From positions 62,001 through 126,000 of the forward strand of contig NZ_FOTM01000005.1 in assembly GCF_900114565.1 (NCBI RefSeq): 64,000 bases of DNA, given 5' to 3'. Origin of the DNA: Leifsonia sp. CL147 (GTDB lineage Bacteria > Actinomycetota > Actinomycetes > Actinomycetales > Microbacteriaceae). Positions 36,813-45,266 of the stretch are shown here, piece by piece; the first letter of the stretch is position 1, and the number at the start of each line of letters is the position of its first letter. The notes under the pieces were generated by a model. That model was given only the letters and a program-made list of their open reading frames with translations. It made no database searches and was not told where the DNA came from. A program made the translations under genes and the position numbers.

Positions 36813-37763
36813 CTAGTCTAAGCCGCTTTCCCGCACGACGTCCGTAATACGGTCAGCCACCGGCGCGTCCGATGCCGTCTGCGGGTGGTGTTTGGCCAGC
36901 TGGAAGACCCCGAGGATGGCCACGAGGCCGGTCAGCGCGAAGCCCAGCATGGCCCACCAGGGCGCGCCGGCGGCTTCATCGAGCACCACGATCCCGATGG
37001 TGACGGCCACCAGCGGGTCGATAACGGTGAGCCCCGCGATGACCAGATCGGGAGGTCCGGACGAGTACGCGTTCTGGACGAAGTAGGCGCCCAGAACGGC
37101 CGCAGCGAGCAGTGCGACGATGGCGGCGACGAGCAGCCAGTCCCACTCCTGGTTGGAGATGCGCGCGATCGCGACCTTCGCGAGCGTCGCCACGAAGCCG
37201 TACAAGACGCCCGCGCCGACGATGTACATGATCGCCTTGAACCGATGCCGGAAGAACCCGAAGAGGACCCCGAAGGCCACCAGGACGACGGCGAGCACGA
37301 TGAGGATGATGACGAGCGCCTGGCTGGAGACCGGCAGGTCGCGGGCGAAGACGGCGGCCAGGAGCACGAACGCGCCGACGCCGCTCACGCACAGGGTGAC
37401 CGCGATCACGGACTGGTGGTTGAGCTTCACGCCGCTGACCCGGGCGTTGAGGATGCTGGTGATGACGAGCCCGACCACGCCGAGCGGCTGGACGAGGATG
37501 ATCGGCGACAGCTTGAGGCTGACCAGCTGGAAGACGATGGCAAGCCCCAGCAGCAGGGTCCCGATCACCCAGGAGGGCCGCGCGAGCAGCAGGCCGAGCT
37601 GGCGCCCGCTCAGTCCGCTCTCAGAGTGTCCGGCCGTGGACTCCACCTTGGCGACGCCGTGGTGCTGGAGCTGGGCGCCGACGGACAGGAAGCAGGCACC
37701 GACGAGCGCGACCGGAATGCCCAGAAGCTGGCTGGGCTGATACGACAGGTCGAACGCGTGCAT
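36813..37763 (-). CDS. DMT superfamily transporter (EamA/NIPA-like)
   Basis: A 316-residue protein with about nine or ten membrane helices and the two-fold repeat of drug/metabolite transporters (ILVQPLGVVGLVITSILNAR and VIAGLTVIDPLVAVTIGIVV are equivalent segments). The sequence around these, with conserved prolines, is close to NIPA/DMT permeases. The ATG at 37763 is preferred; a GTG at 37778 is possible. Substrate unknown. It is divergent from def. Confidence 0.78.
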   Translation of the reverse strand: MHAFDLSYQPSQLLGIPVALVGACFLSVGAQLQHHGVAKVESTAGHSESGLSGRQLGLLLARPSWVIGTLLLGLAIVFQLVSLKLSPIILVQPLGVVGLVITSILNARVSGVKLNHQSVIAVTLCVSGVGAFVLLAAVFARDLPVSSQALVIILIVLAVVLVAFGVLFGFFRHRFKAIMYIVGAGVLYGFVATLAKVAIARISNQEWDWLLVAAIVALLAAAVLGAYFVQNAYSSGPPDLVIAGLTVIDPLVAVTIGIVVLDEAAGAPWWAMLGFALTGLVAILGVFQLAKHHPQTASDAPVADRITDVVRESGLD

Positions 37764-37818
37764 CAGTTCCGTACCCACTCCACGACCCTACAAGGAATGC
37801 TCCCGATAGTCTTGCCGA

Positions 37819-38385
37819 ATGGCCGTCCTCCCGATTCGGATCACCGGTGACCCCGTCCTGCACTCCCCCGCCCGTCCCGTCGGCGAGATCGACGACGACG
37901 TGCGGACCCTGATAGCGGACATGTTCGAGACGATGGACGAGGCCCCCGGCGTCGGCCTCGCCGCCCCGCAGGTCGGTGTCCCGCTGCGGTTGTTCGTCTA
38001 CGGCTGGACGGATGACGACGACGTGCAGCATCGTGGTGCCGCCATCAACCCGACGCTGTGGCAGAGTCCGCTGACCGTGGACGAGCTGGACGAGGACTCG
38101 GAGTCGGAGGGCTGCCTCTCGTTCCCGGGCGAGCGGTTCCCGCTGCGCCGGGCCGAGCGCGTCATCCTGCAGGCGACCGATCTCGATGGCGCCGGGTTCG
38201 AGGTGCGCGCGGACGGCTGGCTGGCGCGGATCTTCCAGCACGAGTACGACCACCTCGACGGCGTGCTGTACGTGGACCGGCTCGCGCATCCCTTCGGGAA
38301 GGCCGCGCAGAAGGCGCAGCGCAAGAACAGCTGGGGAGTCCCCGGGTTGAGCTGGCTTCCAGGACGCGACCACCTGGAGGACTGA
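37819..38385 (+). CDS. def: Peptide deformylase
   Basis: A 188-residue metalloenzyme that removes the formyl group from new proteins. All three family motifs are intact: GVGLAAPQVG near residue 44, EGCLSFPGE near 97 (metal-binding Cys) and QHEYDHLDG near 138 (metal-binding His pair and catalytic Glu). The ATG lies six bases after a TAGTCT box, so the transcript is probably leaderless. Confidence 0.97.
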   Translation: MAVLPIRITGDPVLHSPARPVGEIDDDVRTLIADMFETMDEAPGVGLAAPQVGVPLRLFVYGWTDDDDVQHRGAAINPTLWQSPLTVDELDEDSESEGCLSFPGERFPLRRAERVILQATDLDGAGFEVRADGWLARIFQHEYDHLDGVLYVDRLAHPFGKAAQKAQRKNSWGVPGLSWLPGRDHLED

Positions 38386-38392
38386 CGCCGAC

Positions 38393-39268
38393 TCAGCGGC
38401 GCAGGTCGACCCCGTGGACCCCGTTGTGATGACGGAGCGCCGGGAAGACGGCTGAGAGGGTGAAGCCGATCCCCGCGACCGTCTGCGCGTTCAGCGTGCC
38501 GCCGAAGAGGGACGCGCGCTCGCGCATCTCGATGATCCCAGCACCCTCGTAGTGCTCGGTGAGCGCCCGGACGTCGTCGGCGACACCGTACGCGGTGGCC
38601 TGGTCGACGCCCTCGCGGTCGAGACCCAGCCGGCGTGCGGCCGCGCGGATGCCGTCGTCCTCGACGCTCACCTGGAGGCCGTCGGGAGTCCACGAGAAGG
38701 CGACGGCCGCATTCGTACCGGCGCTGCCGTGCTTGAGCGCGTTCTCCAGACTCGTCTGCAGGATGCGGAACACCGCGAGTTCTGCGCCAGGGCGCAGGTC
38801 GAAGCGCTCCCCGGTCTCGCGGAAGGTGACCGCGAGCCCGGCATCCCGCATCACGCGGAACAGATCGCGCGCCGAGTGGAGGCTGGGCTGCGGAAGGGAC
38901 GCGTTCTGCGCCTCCCGCGCGACCGCCTGCAGGCGGCGGAGGTCGGCGAGGGCGTCACGGGCGGAGGTCTCGAGCACGCCCGCCGTGCGGAGAGCCGCCG
39001 CGGGATCCGCATCCGCGGCATAGCGGACGGCCTCCGCCTGGGTGACCAACCGCGAGACGGACTGGATGGCCACATCCCCGAGATCGCCGACGATGCGGAA
39101 CCTGCCCGCCTGTTCGGCGAGGTCGAGCTCGCGGTCGATGCGGTCCCACTCCGACTCCTGCCGCGTGTCGCGGAGGCGGATGAGCCGGCTGCGCTCCCAC
39201 AGCCAGAGGCCGAGGAAGACGAGCGTGGCGAGCCCCAGCGCGGCGGCGACCAGCGCGATGACGTCCAT
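38393..39268 (-). CDS. NarL/DesK-type histidine kinase homologue lacking the phospho-acceptor histidine
   Basis: A 291-residue protein with one N-terminal membrane helix (VIALVAAALGLATLVFLGLW) and a C-terminal HATPase domain (FRILQTSLENALKHGS for the N box, VSVEDDGI for the D box, GIIEMRERASLFGG). In the dimerisation segment, where active kinases read RIARELHDVLAHS, this protein reads RIVGDLGDVAIQS: the histidine is replaced by glycine. It is therefore unlikely to autophosphorylate. No response regulator is adjacent. It may be a regulatory pseudokinase or ATP-binding sensor. ATG at 39268 chosen before the membrane helix. Confidence 0.8.
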   Translation of the reverse strand: MDVIALVAAALGLATLVFLGLWLWERSRLIRLRDTRQESEWDRIDRELDLAEQAGRFRIVGDLGDVAIQSVSRLVTQAEAVRYAADADPAAALRTAGVLETSARDALADLRRLQAVAREAQNASLPQPSLHSARDLFRVMRDAGLAVTFRETGERFDLRPGAELAVFRILQTSLENALKHGSAGTNAAVAFSWTPDGLQVSVEDDGIRAAARRLGLDREGVDQATAYGVADDVRALTEHYEGAGIIEMRERASLFGGTLNAQTVAGIGFTLSAVFPALRHHNGVHGVDLRR

Positions 39269-39452
39269 CTTCCGTCCCTTCCGCCGCACGGCTGCGCGAC
39301 CCGGTCGATCCTATCGGGCTGCATGGCACGCCGACGGGGCGGCGGCTCCACGTCTGTGGAGAACTCCGCCGCCCCCTCGGCTGTGCACGATTCGTGCGTT
39401 CCTGGCCGCCTTCCGTCCGCGATGTCCGGCGTGCCAGTTCCGTCCCAGTGCC

Positions 39453-39764
39453 TCAGGCGCTGTCGCGGTTGGCGCGCAGCACCTCCAGCCGGGCCCGGTA
39501 CTCCTGCTCGTCGATGTCGCCGTTCGCGTACCGCTGCGCGAGGGTCTGTTCGGCGGAGCGGGTGCTGCCATGAGGCCCCCAGCCGCCGTACCCGCCGCGA
39601 GCGATTGCCGCCCGGCGCCAGCGCCGCCCGAAGAAGCCGAAGATCAGTACGAAGACGAGGATCCAGAAGATCGGGATGAAGATCCACCACCAGCCGACGA
39701 ACGGCGCGCCGTAACCGAAAGCGCACGGCGCTGCTGCGACGGCGGTGGCCAGTGAGCTGAGCAT
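39453..39764 (-). CDS. SHOCT domain membrane protein
   Basis: A 103-residue protein. One strong membrane helix (WWWIFIPIFWILVFVLIFGF) follows a short hydrophobic N-terminus. The C-terminal 35 residues are a SHOCT module (SAEQTLAQRYANGDIDEQEY, then RARLEVLRANRD). SHOCT modules are short oligomerisation domains. The ATG at 39764 fits the hydrophobic N-terminus. Function unknown. Confidence 0.8.
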   Translation of the reverse strand: MLSSLATAVAAAPCAFGYGAPFVGWWWIFIPIFWILVFVLIFGFFGRRWRRAAIARGGYGGWGPHGSTRSAEQTLAQRYANGDIDEQEYRARLEVLRANRDSA

Positions 39765-39869
39765 GATGTGTGTCCAATCCGTGAGTGGCCCACGCCTGTC
39801 GCGGACCGTCACGGACAGCCTCGTCCGCAGGCGCATCGCGCGAATCCGCCGCCGGGAGCGATTGCGCGT

Positions 39870-39897
39870 ACTCCCCCGGGAGCATGCGGGCCGCGTA
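39870..39897 (+). repeat. 28-bp direct repeat, left copy
   Basis: The 28 bases here (beginning ACTCCCCCGGGAGCATG) are identical to 41167-41194. The two copies bound a segment of about 1.3 kb that contains only the DUF3800 gene and its leader. The bases just outside differ, so the match ends sharply on both sides. Confidence 0.93.
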
Positions 39898-39969
39898 TCC
39901 CGATAGCACTTCGCTGTGAATGAGCCACTGGTCGACCTACTCGGGCGGGCATGAAAGGTGTAATCACAG

Positions 39970-40113
39970 TTGACAAGTGGAAGGCGGAATGAGAGGTTTT
40001 GCTTGTCGAGAGAACTGCCCACGCGGTTCGCTCATCCGGCTGGGACTGCCAACGCGGTGCCCGGATTGTTGACTCGACAGCATTGCGCGAGGCCCGACAA
40101 GAGTCGGGCCTCG
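39970..40113 (+). promoter_or_regulatory. Structured leader before the DUF3800 gene
   Basis: The segment can fold into a row of hairpins. GACAAG (39972) pairs with CTTGTC (40002). GAACTGC-CCAC-GCGGTTC (40012-40029) has a flanking GAG/CTC clamp. ATCCGG (40034) and CCGGAT (40061) enclose ACTGC-CAAC-GCGGT (40045-40058). An 11-bp perfect stem CGAGGCCCGAC-AAGA (40088-40113) comes last. Two hairpins share the same ACTGC/GCGGT core. TTGACA at 39970 may be a -35 box. The last stem ends 27 bases before the start codon. Structured RNA motifs have been reported upstream of DUF3800 genes; whether this is one is not tested. Confidence 0.55.
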
Positions 40114-40140
40114 TTGCTATTAACAGATCAGGGGCCCGAG

Positions 40141-41001
40141 TTGTATCTGCTTTTCGTTGACGAGTCCGGTACGCATGGGGGAGCGGACCCTTTTGTACTG
40201 GGTGGCATCGCCATCCACGAAGACGACGCAGCAGTTCTACAGGCTCACTTGGACAAGCTCGTCATCAAGCATCTGGGCCGTGTGCCCGTCAATCTTGAAG
40301 AGTACGAGATACACGCGCATGAACTACGCAACGCAAAGAAGCCGAAGGTTCCTGGTGGACGATCCAGTATTTGGTCGAACGTGCCACGCAGCGTTCGCGC
40401 AGCACTTCTCGCAGACGCATACGACCTTTTGGCAGATTTCAGAGGGTCGAACTCAGAACTGGGGCCCGCGCTCTTCGGAGTCGCGGTTGAGAAGAACTTC
40501 CATTCTGAGTGGTCTGTCCTCGAGCATGAGCGATTCGCCTACGAAGTGCTTCTGGGCAAGTTCGACGTCATGTTGAAAACACTCCGCGTGCGACGGAAGC
40601 AGCCAAACCGCGGTCTTGTAATACATGATCGTCGCGTCGTGGCCGAACAAGACATTCAAAGCTGGACGTCGTCATGGAGATCCACGGCCGAGCGGATCGG
40701 ACAGCTTCGAAATCTGGCTGATGTTCCCTTGTTCACCGATTCGCGAGCCACGCGACTGATCCAGGCCGCAGACATCATCTCGTACGCTGTCTTCAGGAGC
40801 TACGCGAGTCGAGACTCCACGATGTTTGATCGAATCTGGCCTGCGTTTCACCCGGAGAACGGTGTGACTCACGGGTGCGTTCATTACACGCCCTCATACG
40901 GGCAGGGATCATGCGAGTGTCGACCCTGTGAGCAGCGTCTTTCGGCGGAGGCCGTGAAGTCGGTCGCCCGTCCGCGCCGGAGGACTGAACGACGACAATG
41001 A
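40141..41001 (+). CDS. DUF3800 domain protein
   Basis: A 286-residue soluble protein. It starts LYLLFVDESGTHGGADPFVL, the diagnostic N-terminus of DUF3800 (a predicted RNase-H-like fold with an Asp-Glu-Ser-Gly motif). The conserved C-terminal acidic stretch is ATRLIQAADIISYAVFR. The TTG at 40141 is chosen because the family begins at this motif and CAGGGG lies six bases upstream. Codon use and GC are below the neighbours, and the gene sits between 28-bp direct repeats, which suggests horizontal transfer. DUF3800 proteins are often in mobile or defence contexts; the biochemical role is not settled. Confidence 0.85.
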   Translation: MYLLFVDESGTHGGADPFVLGGIAIHEDDAAVLQAHLDKLVIKHLGRVPVNLEEYEIHAHELRNAKKPKVPGGRSSIWSNVPRSVRAALLADAYDLLADFRGSNSELGPALFGVAVEKNFHSEWSVLEHERFAYEVLLGKFDVMLKTLRVRRKQPNRGLVIHDRRVVAEQDIQSWTSSWRSTAERIGQLRNLADVPLFTDSRATRLIQAADIISYAVFRSYASRDSTMFDRIWPAFHPENGVTHGCVHYTPSYGQGSCECRPCEQRLSAEAVKSVARPRRRTERRQ

Positions 41002-41166
41002 AGTAATTGCTTGCGGACTGCGACGAACGTACGACCGGCAACAGTCAGGTCAAGGGTCCGGCTCCCTCAATGCAATGTGTTGGCCCGGATGCCTCTTCCT
41101 GCTCTTTCGTCCCTCAATGCCAGTTGATCCCGTACTACTACCGAAGTACCGGGGCTCCGCTACAAG

Positions 41167-41194
41167 ACTCCCCCGGGAGCATGCGGGCCGCGTA
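41167..41194 (+). repeat. 28-bp direct repeat, right copy
   Basis: Exact copy of 39870-39897. It ends 22 bases before the histidine kinase ATG and so covers the position of a -35 element for that gene. The short repeat CCCTCAATGC also occurs twice just upstream, near 41065 and 41112. Confidence 0.93.
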
Positions 41195-41216
41195 GGGGCG
41201 TAGCTAGCATGAGGAG

Positions 41217-42479
41217 ATGCCCTGGAACGCGCCACCCGATCCAGGCGGCGGCGCGCCCGCGCATCCCGAGCACACGCACGTGGCGTCCAGTGCCGGCGAC
41301 TGGCCCGGTCCGCCGTGGGCGCGCCGCGGGCGTCCACGGGGCGCTCGCTGGTTCGTCGTGATCGTCGCGGCCCTCTTCCAGCTCCCGGGGCTCGTGTTCG
41401 CCTGGCATGACTCCGCCCACGATCCGGTGACCCTCGCCTTCGTCCTGCTCGCCTTCGCGGCCTCCTTCCTGCTCCTGCTGGCGAGAACGCATCCCGGTGC
41501 GACCGTCGTCGCGATCGCCGTGCTGACCGGGCCGGCGATCGCCGTGACCTCAGGGCCGCCGTTCGCGGCTGTGCCCCTCGCGTTCGCCGTCGTCAGCGCT
41601 GTCGTGCACGGCGCGCGCATCTGGGCCTGGTGGACGATCGCCGGTTTCGCCCTCGCGGTTCCGGCCGCCGATTACCTGTTGCGCGGACAGCCGGGGGCGC
41701 TCATCCGGCCCCTGATCGTGGCCCTGGTGCTGTGCCTCCTCCTCGGGCTCGGAGAAGGCATGCGCAACCGGCGGGAGCGCTACCGCGAGGTCGCACGAGC
41801 GGTCGCCGCCCGGCGCGAGTCCGCCGCAGAGGCGGAACGCCTGCGCATCGCGCGCGAACTGCACGACGTGCTCGCCCACTCCTTGTCGCAGATCAGCGTG
41901 CAGGCGGGGGTCGGCCTCCACCTCTTCGATTCCCGCCCGGAGAAGGCGCGCGAAAGCCTGGAGGCGATCAGGTCGACCAGCAGCCAGGCGCTGGAGGAGG
42001 TGCGCGGCGTGCTCGGCTTCCTGCGTGGATCCGACGGCTACGCGGCGCGCTCCCCCGAGCCGGATCTCGCGCGCATCCCCGTCCTCGTGGAGACGTATCG
42101 CAAGGCGGGACTGCAGGTCTCCTACGAGCCGGAGCTGCACTCGACGCCGTCCGCGGCGGCGCAGCTGGCGCTCTACCGGATCGTGCAGGAATCGCTCACC
42201 AATGTGGGGCGGCACGCCCAGGCGACGAAGGTGACCATCCGTCTGGCCGAAAGCGAAGGCTCGTTCGTGCTCACGATCCAGGACGACGGACGCGGCCTGC
42301 CGGAGGGCGTCTCGGCCGCAGACGCGAGCGCGGGCGGAGCGACGGGAAAGGGGATGCTCGGGATGCGCGAACGCGCCGAGCTGCTCGGCGGCACTTTCGA
42401 GGTACGAACGCCCGAGGGCGGCGGCGTGACCGTGGAGGCGCGCATCCCGGCTGCGCCGCGATCCGGGGGCACGTGGTGA
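41217..42479 (+). CDS. NarL/DesK-type sensor histidine kinase
   Basis: A 420-residue membrane sensor. About four to five helices (WFVVIVAALFQLPGLVFAWH onward) are followed by the HisKA_3 segment LRIARELHDVLAHSLSQIS with the phospho-acceptor histidine. The ATPase domain has GRHAQATK, IQDDGRGLPEG and GKGMLGMRERAELLGG. It phosphorylates the response regulator encoded next, whose GTG overlaps its stop codon by 4 bases. A TAGCAT box lies six bases before the ATG, indicating a leaderless transcript. The signal is unknown. Confidence 0.92.
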   Translation: MPWNAPPDPGGGAPAHPEHTHVASSAGDWPGPPWARRGRPRGARWFVVIVAALFQLPGLVFAWHDSAHDPVTLAFVLLAFAASFLLLLARTHPGATVVAIAVLTGPAIAVTSGPPFAAVPLAFAVVSAVVHGARIWAWWTIAGFALAVPAADYLLRGQPGALIRPLIVALVLCLLLGLGEGMRNRRERYREVARAVAARRESAAEAERLRIARELHDVLAHSLSQISVQAGVGLHLFDSRPEKARESLEAIRSTSSQALEEVRGVLGFLRGSDGYAARSPEPDLARIPVLVETYRKAGLQVSYEPELHSTPSAAAQLALYRIVQESLTNVGRHAQATKVTIRLAESEGSFVLTIQDDGRGLPEGVSAADASAGGATGKGMLGMRERAELLGGTFEVRTPEGGGVTVEARIPAAPRSGGTW

Positions 42480-43138
42480 TCCGGGTCCTGCTCGCGGACG
42501 ACCAAGTACTGGTCAGGGCCGGCTTCCGCGCTTTGCTGGAGGCGGAGGACGACATCGAGATCGTCGGGGAGGCCGGGACCGGCCGGGCGAGCGTCGACCT
42601 GGTGCGGAAGACGCATCCCGATGTCGTGCTGATGGACATCCGGATGCCGGACGGCGACGGACTGTGGGCGACGGGAGAGATCGTCGCCGACCCCGGGCTC
42701 GCCGGGACGCGGATCGTCATCGTGACGACCTTCGAGCTGGACGAGTACGTCGCACAGGCGATCATCGCCGGGGCGAGCGGGTTCCTGGTGAAGGACACCG
42801 AGCCGGTCGAGCTCATCCGCGCCGTCCGTGTCGTGGCCGCCGGGGATGCGCTGCTCTCCCCCGGCGTCACCCGGCGCCTGATCGAGCGGGTCTCGGGCGG
42901 CCTCCGGCCGGCGCCGGACTCCACACTGCTCGAGCAGCTCACCGAGCGTGAGCGCGAGGTGCTGGCGCTCGTCGCGCACGGCCTCACCAACACGGAGATC
43001 GGCGAACGGCTCTACCTCAGCCCTCTCACCGCGAAGACCCACGTCTCGCGGATCATGACGAAGCTGGATGCGCGCGACCGTGTGCATCTCGTCGTCCTCG
43101 CCTACGAGACCGGCCTCGTGCAGCCGGGGTGGCAGTAG
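42476..43138 (+). CDS. NarL/FixJ-type response regulator
   Basis: A 220-residue DNA-binding regulator. The receiver domain shows VLLADDQVLVRAGFRALLEA, the phosphorylation site HPDVVLMDIRMPDGDG and the lysine in FLVKDTEP. The C-terminal LuxR helix-turn-helix is TEREREVLALVAHGLTNTEI followed by LSPLTAKTHVSRIMTKL. The GTG at 42476 overlaps the kinase stop codon (GTGA). Targets are unknown. Confidence 0.94.
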   Translation: MIRVLLADDQVLVRAGFRALLEAEDDIEIVGEAGTGRASVDLVRKTHPDVVLMDIRMPDGDGLWATGEIVADPGLAGTRIVIVTTFELDEYVAQAIIAGASGFLVKDTEPVELIRAVRVVAAGDALLSPGVTRRLIERVSGGLRPAPDSTLLEQLTEREREVLALVAHGLTNTEIGERLYLSPLTAKTHVSRIMTKLDARDRVHLVVLAYETGLVQPGWQ

Positions 43139-43184
43139 GGCGTCCGCGCGCGCCCGTCCGCGCGCACGTTGACGCGCACACGCA

Positions 43185-43220
43185 GAAACCCCCGGCCTTC
43201 CGCAGAAGACCGGGGGTTTC
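43185..43220. terminator. Hairpin terminator after the two-component genes
   Basis: GAAACCCCCGG (43185-43195) pairs perfectly with CCGGGGGTTTC (43210-43220); the inner bases can extend it. It lies between the response regulator and the convergent tRNA-Asn gene and has a TTTC end on the plus strand. Confidence 0.85.
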
Positions 43221-43224
43221 GAAG

Positions 43225-43297
43225 CTCCCCGACTTGGACTCGAACCAAGAACCTGCCGGTTAACAGCCGGCTGCTCTGCCAATTGAGCTATCGAGGA
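43225..43297 (-). tRNA. tRNA-Asn (GTT)
   Basis: Minus-strand cloverleaf of 73 bases. The acceptor TCCTCGA pairs with TCGGGGA (one wobble) and the D-arm is GCTC...GAGC. The anticodon stem GCCGG/CCGGC encloses loop CTGTTAA with anticodon GTT. The T-arm is CTTGG TTCGAGT CCAAG and the discriminator is G. CCA is not encoded. Confidence 0.96.
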
Positions 43298-43376
43298 ATG
43301 CTTGATCAGCGAAGCTACTCTAGCAAGCTTCGAGCGTGCTCGGGAAATCCGGCCGGCATCCCGCGCGCGTCGCCAC

Positions 43377-44390
43377 TCAGTAGCCCGCGACCGGGTCCAC
43401 GACTCCCACGAATCGGCCATCGCCGAGGAACGCCTGCACGTTCAGGCGGATGCGCTCGGCCAGGAGCGGAGCCGTCATCTCGGGGGTGTCCGCCTGGTGC
43501 GGGGTGAGGAGCACGCGAGGCTCATCCCATAGCGGATGACCGTCCGGCAGCGGTTCCGGGTCGGTCACGTCGAGACCCGCGCCCGCCAGAGCGCCCGAAC
43601 GCAGGGCGTCGAGCAGCGCGTCGGTGTCCACCAGTCCGCCGCGGGCGATGTTCACCAGGTAGGCGGTCGGCTTCATCGCAGAGAACTCCTCCGGGCCGAA
43701 GAGGTGCCGCGTGCTTCCGGTCAGTGCAGCGGCCACCACCACGAGGTCGGCGGAGGGCAGCACGGTCGTGAGCTGATCGGCGGTCACCGTGCGAGCGGCA
43801 CCCTCGACCGGTTCGGACGAGCGCCGCACGATGGTCACACGCACGCCGAACGGCTCCAGCAGGCGCATCAGTTCCCGGGCGATCCCGCCGGCGCCGACGA
43901 TCACGACGTCCAGTCCGTACAGCGACCGCCCCTCCTGCTCGCTCGCCCAGGAGCGCGCCCGCACCCGCTTCGGGATCACCCGCAGCAAAGCGAGGCTCAG
44001 CACCAGCGCATGCTCGGCCACAGGCTGCGCGTAGGCGCCCTTCGCGCTCGTCCAGACCAGCCCGGGGCGGTCCTCCGAAGCGATGACGCCGGCGAACGCA
44101 TCCACGCCGGCGAACGGGAGCTGCACCCAGCCGATGCCCGGATGCGCCTCGAGCACCGGCGGGAAGGCGGCCGCATCCTTATTGGACAGCCACACCACCC
44201 CGCGAGTGCGGTCCGAGAGCGGCTCGACGGTCCCCCCTGCCGCTTCGACCGCCTGGACGAGCGGCTGCTCGGGCTCGGGCAGCACGGCGATCGGGCCGGG
44301 CTCGGGCCGCTGCTCCGTTGGCACGGCCGCGACCGGGTCGGCCAGGACGGCTCGATGGCGCGGAGAGCCCGCGTCTGCGGAATCGGACAT
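43377..44390 (-). CDS. D-2-hydroxyacid dehydrogenase
   Basis: A 337-residue NAD-dependent dehydrogenase. The catalytic domain is split around a Rossmann domain whose dinucleotide motif is VVIVGAGGIARELMRLL. Later signature blocks include YLVNIARGGLVDTDALLDAL (Arg of the active site), GLDVTDPEPLPDGHPLWDEP (Glu) and VLLTPHQADTPEM (His). It reduces a 2-oxoacid or oxidises a D-2-hydroxyacid; substrate unknown. The ATG has an AAGGAG box and overlaps the stop of the upstream ABC ATPase by one base, so it is the last gene of the peptide-importer operon. Confidence 0.88.
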   Translation of the reverse strand: MSDSADAGSPRHRAVLADPVAAVPTEQRPEPGPIAVLPEPEQPLVQAVEAAGGTVEPLSDRTRGVVWLSNKDAAAFPPVLEAHPGIGWVQLPFAGVDAFAGVIASEDRPGLVWTSAKGAYAQPVAEHALVLSLALLRVIPKRVRARSWASEQEGRSLYGLDVVIVGAGGIARELMRLLEPFGVRVTIVRRSSEPVEGAARTVTADQLTTVLPSADLVVVAAALTGSTRHLFGPEEFSAMKPTAYLVNIARGGLVDTDALLDALRSGALAGAGLDVTDPEPLPDGHPLWDEPRVLLTPHQADTPEMTAPLLAERIRLNVQAFLGDGRFVGVVDPVAGY

Positions 44391-45256
44391 CAGATCTCCT
44401 TCGTGCTCTTCGGCTGCGCGCGCTGCGGACGCCGCTCCGTGCGCTGCTGCGGCGGCTTCAGGGCGCGTGCGAGGCCGGCGACGAACGGATGCGTCGGGTC
44501 GGCGAGGACGTCCTCGATCGGACCGAACCCGACAGGGCGGCCGGCGTGCAGCACCAGCGAGGTGTCCGTCGCCCGGCGCAGGACCGCGAGGTCGTGGCTG
44601 ACGATCACCGCCGAGAACTCGGGATGCTCGCGCAACTGGGCGAGCAGGTCGATCACCGCATCGCGCACCGTGGCGTCGATGCCCGCGGTCGGCTCGTCGG
44701 CGATCAGGATGCTCGGGCCGAGCACGAGCGCCCGCGCGAGCGCCACCCGCTGCCGCTGGCCCGAACTCAGCTGGTACGGGTACTTGTTGAGCACGCTCAG
44801 CGGCAGGTGCACCGTGTCCAGCATGGTCGCGGCCCGCTCCCCGGCGAGGCGCCGGGAGTAGTGCTCGTCCCGCTCGAAGATGGGCAGGGTCACGTTGTCC
44901 TGCACGCTGAGCGTCGGCTCCAGGGTCGCAGCCGCCTCCTGCGGCAGGTAGCCGACGTGGAAGGTCACCTCGGCGAGGTCGCGCTTGCGCGCCTTCCGCA
45001 GCGGATGCCCGAGCACCGACGCCTCTCCCCCGGTGATCCGCGGACCCGGCTCGGATGCGCGCGCCGGGAGCACCCGGCCCGCCAGCACCTGGGCGAGCGT
45101 GCTCTTGCCCGAGCCCGTCTCGCCGAGCACCCCGAGGACCTGCCCGTGCTCCAGCCGGAAATCGATGCCGCGCAGGGCGACACACGACGCACTGGGGCCC
45201 CGCGCGGGGTATTCGACGGATAGGTCGCTGACGACGATGGCGGGCTCGGAACTCAC
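44390..45256 (-). CDS. ABC transporter ATP-binding protein (single domain, peptide/nickel type)
   Basis: A 288-residue ATPase. Walker A is GETGSGKS, the signature is LSSGQRQRVALARAL, Walker B is ILIADEPTAGID and the H-loop is VIVSHDLAVL. The C-terminal tail is basic (RPQRAQPKSTKEI). The GTG at 45256 follows the dual ATPase gene by ten bases. The importer already has two ATP-binding domains in one chain, so this third one is an extra whose partner is unclear. Confidence 0.88.
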   Translation of the reverse strand: MSSEPAIVVSDLSVEYPARGPSASCVALRGIDFRLEHGQVLGVLGETGSGKSTLAQVLAGRVLPARASEPGPRITGGEASVLGHPLRKARKRDLAEVTFHVGYLPQEAAATLEPTLSVQDNVTLPIFERDEHYSRRLAGERAATMLDTVHLPLSVLNKYPYQLSSGQRQRVALARALVLGPSILIADEPTAGIDATVRDAVIDLLAQLREHPEFSAVIVSHDLAVLRRATDTSLVLHAGRPVGFGPIEDVLADPTHPFVAGLARALKPPQQRTERRPQRAQPKSTKEI

Positions 45257-45266
45257 ACCCTCGACC

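Noticed and set aside
40088-40113. Ordinary terminator just before the DUF3800 gene
   Set aside because: The stem is strong, but there is no T-tract, no gene upstream to terminate, and it belongs to a row of hairpins on the coding strand.
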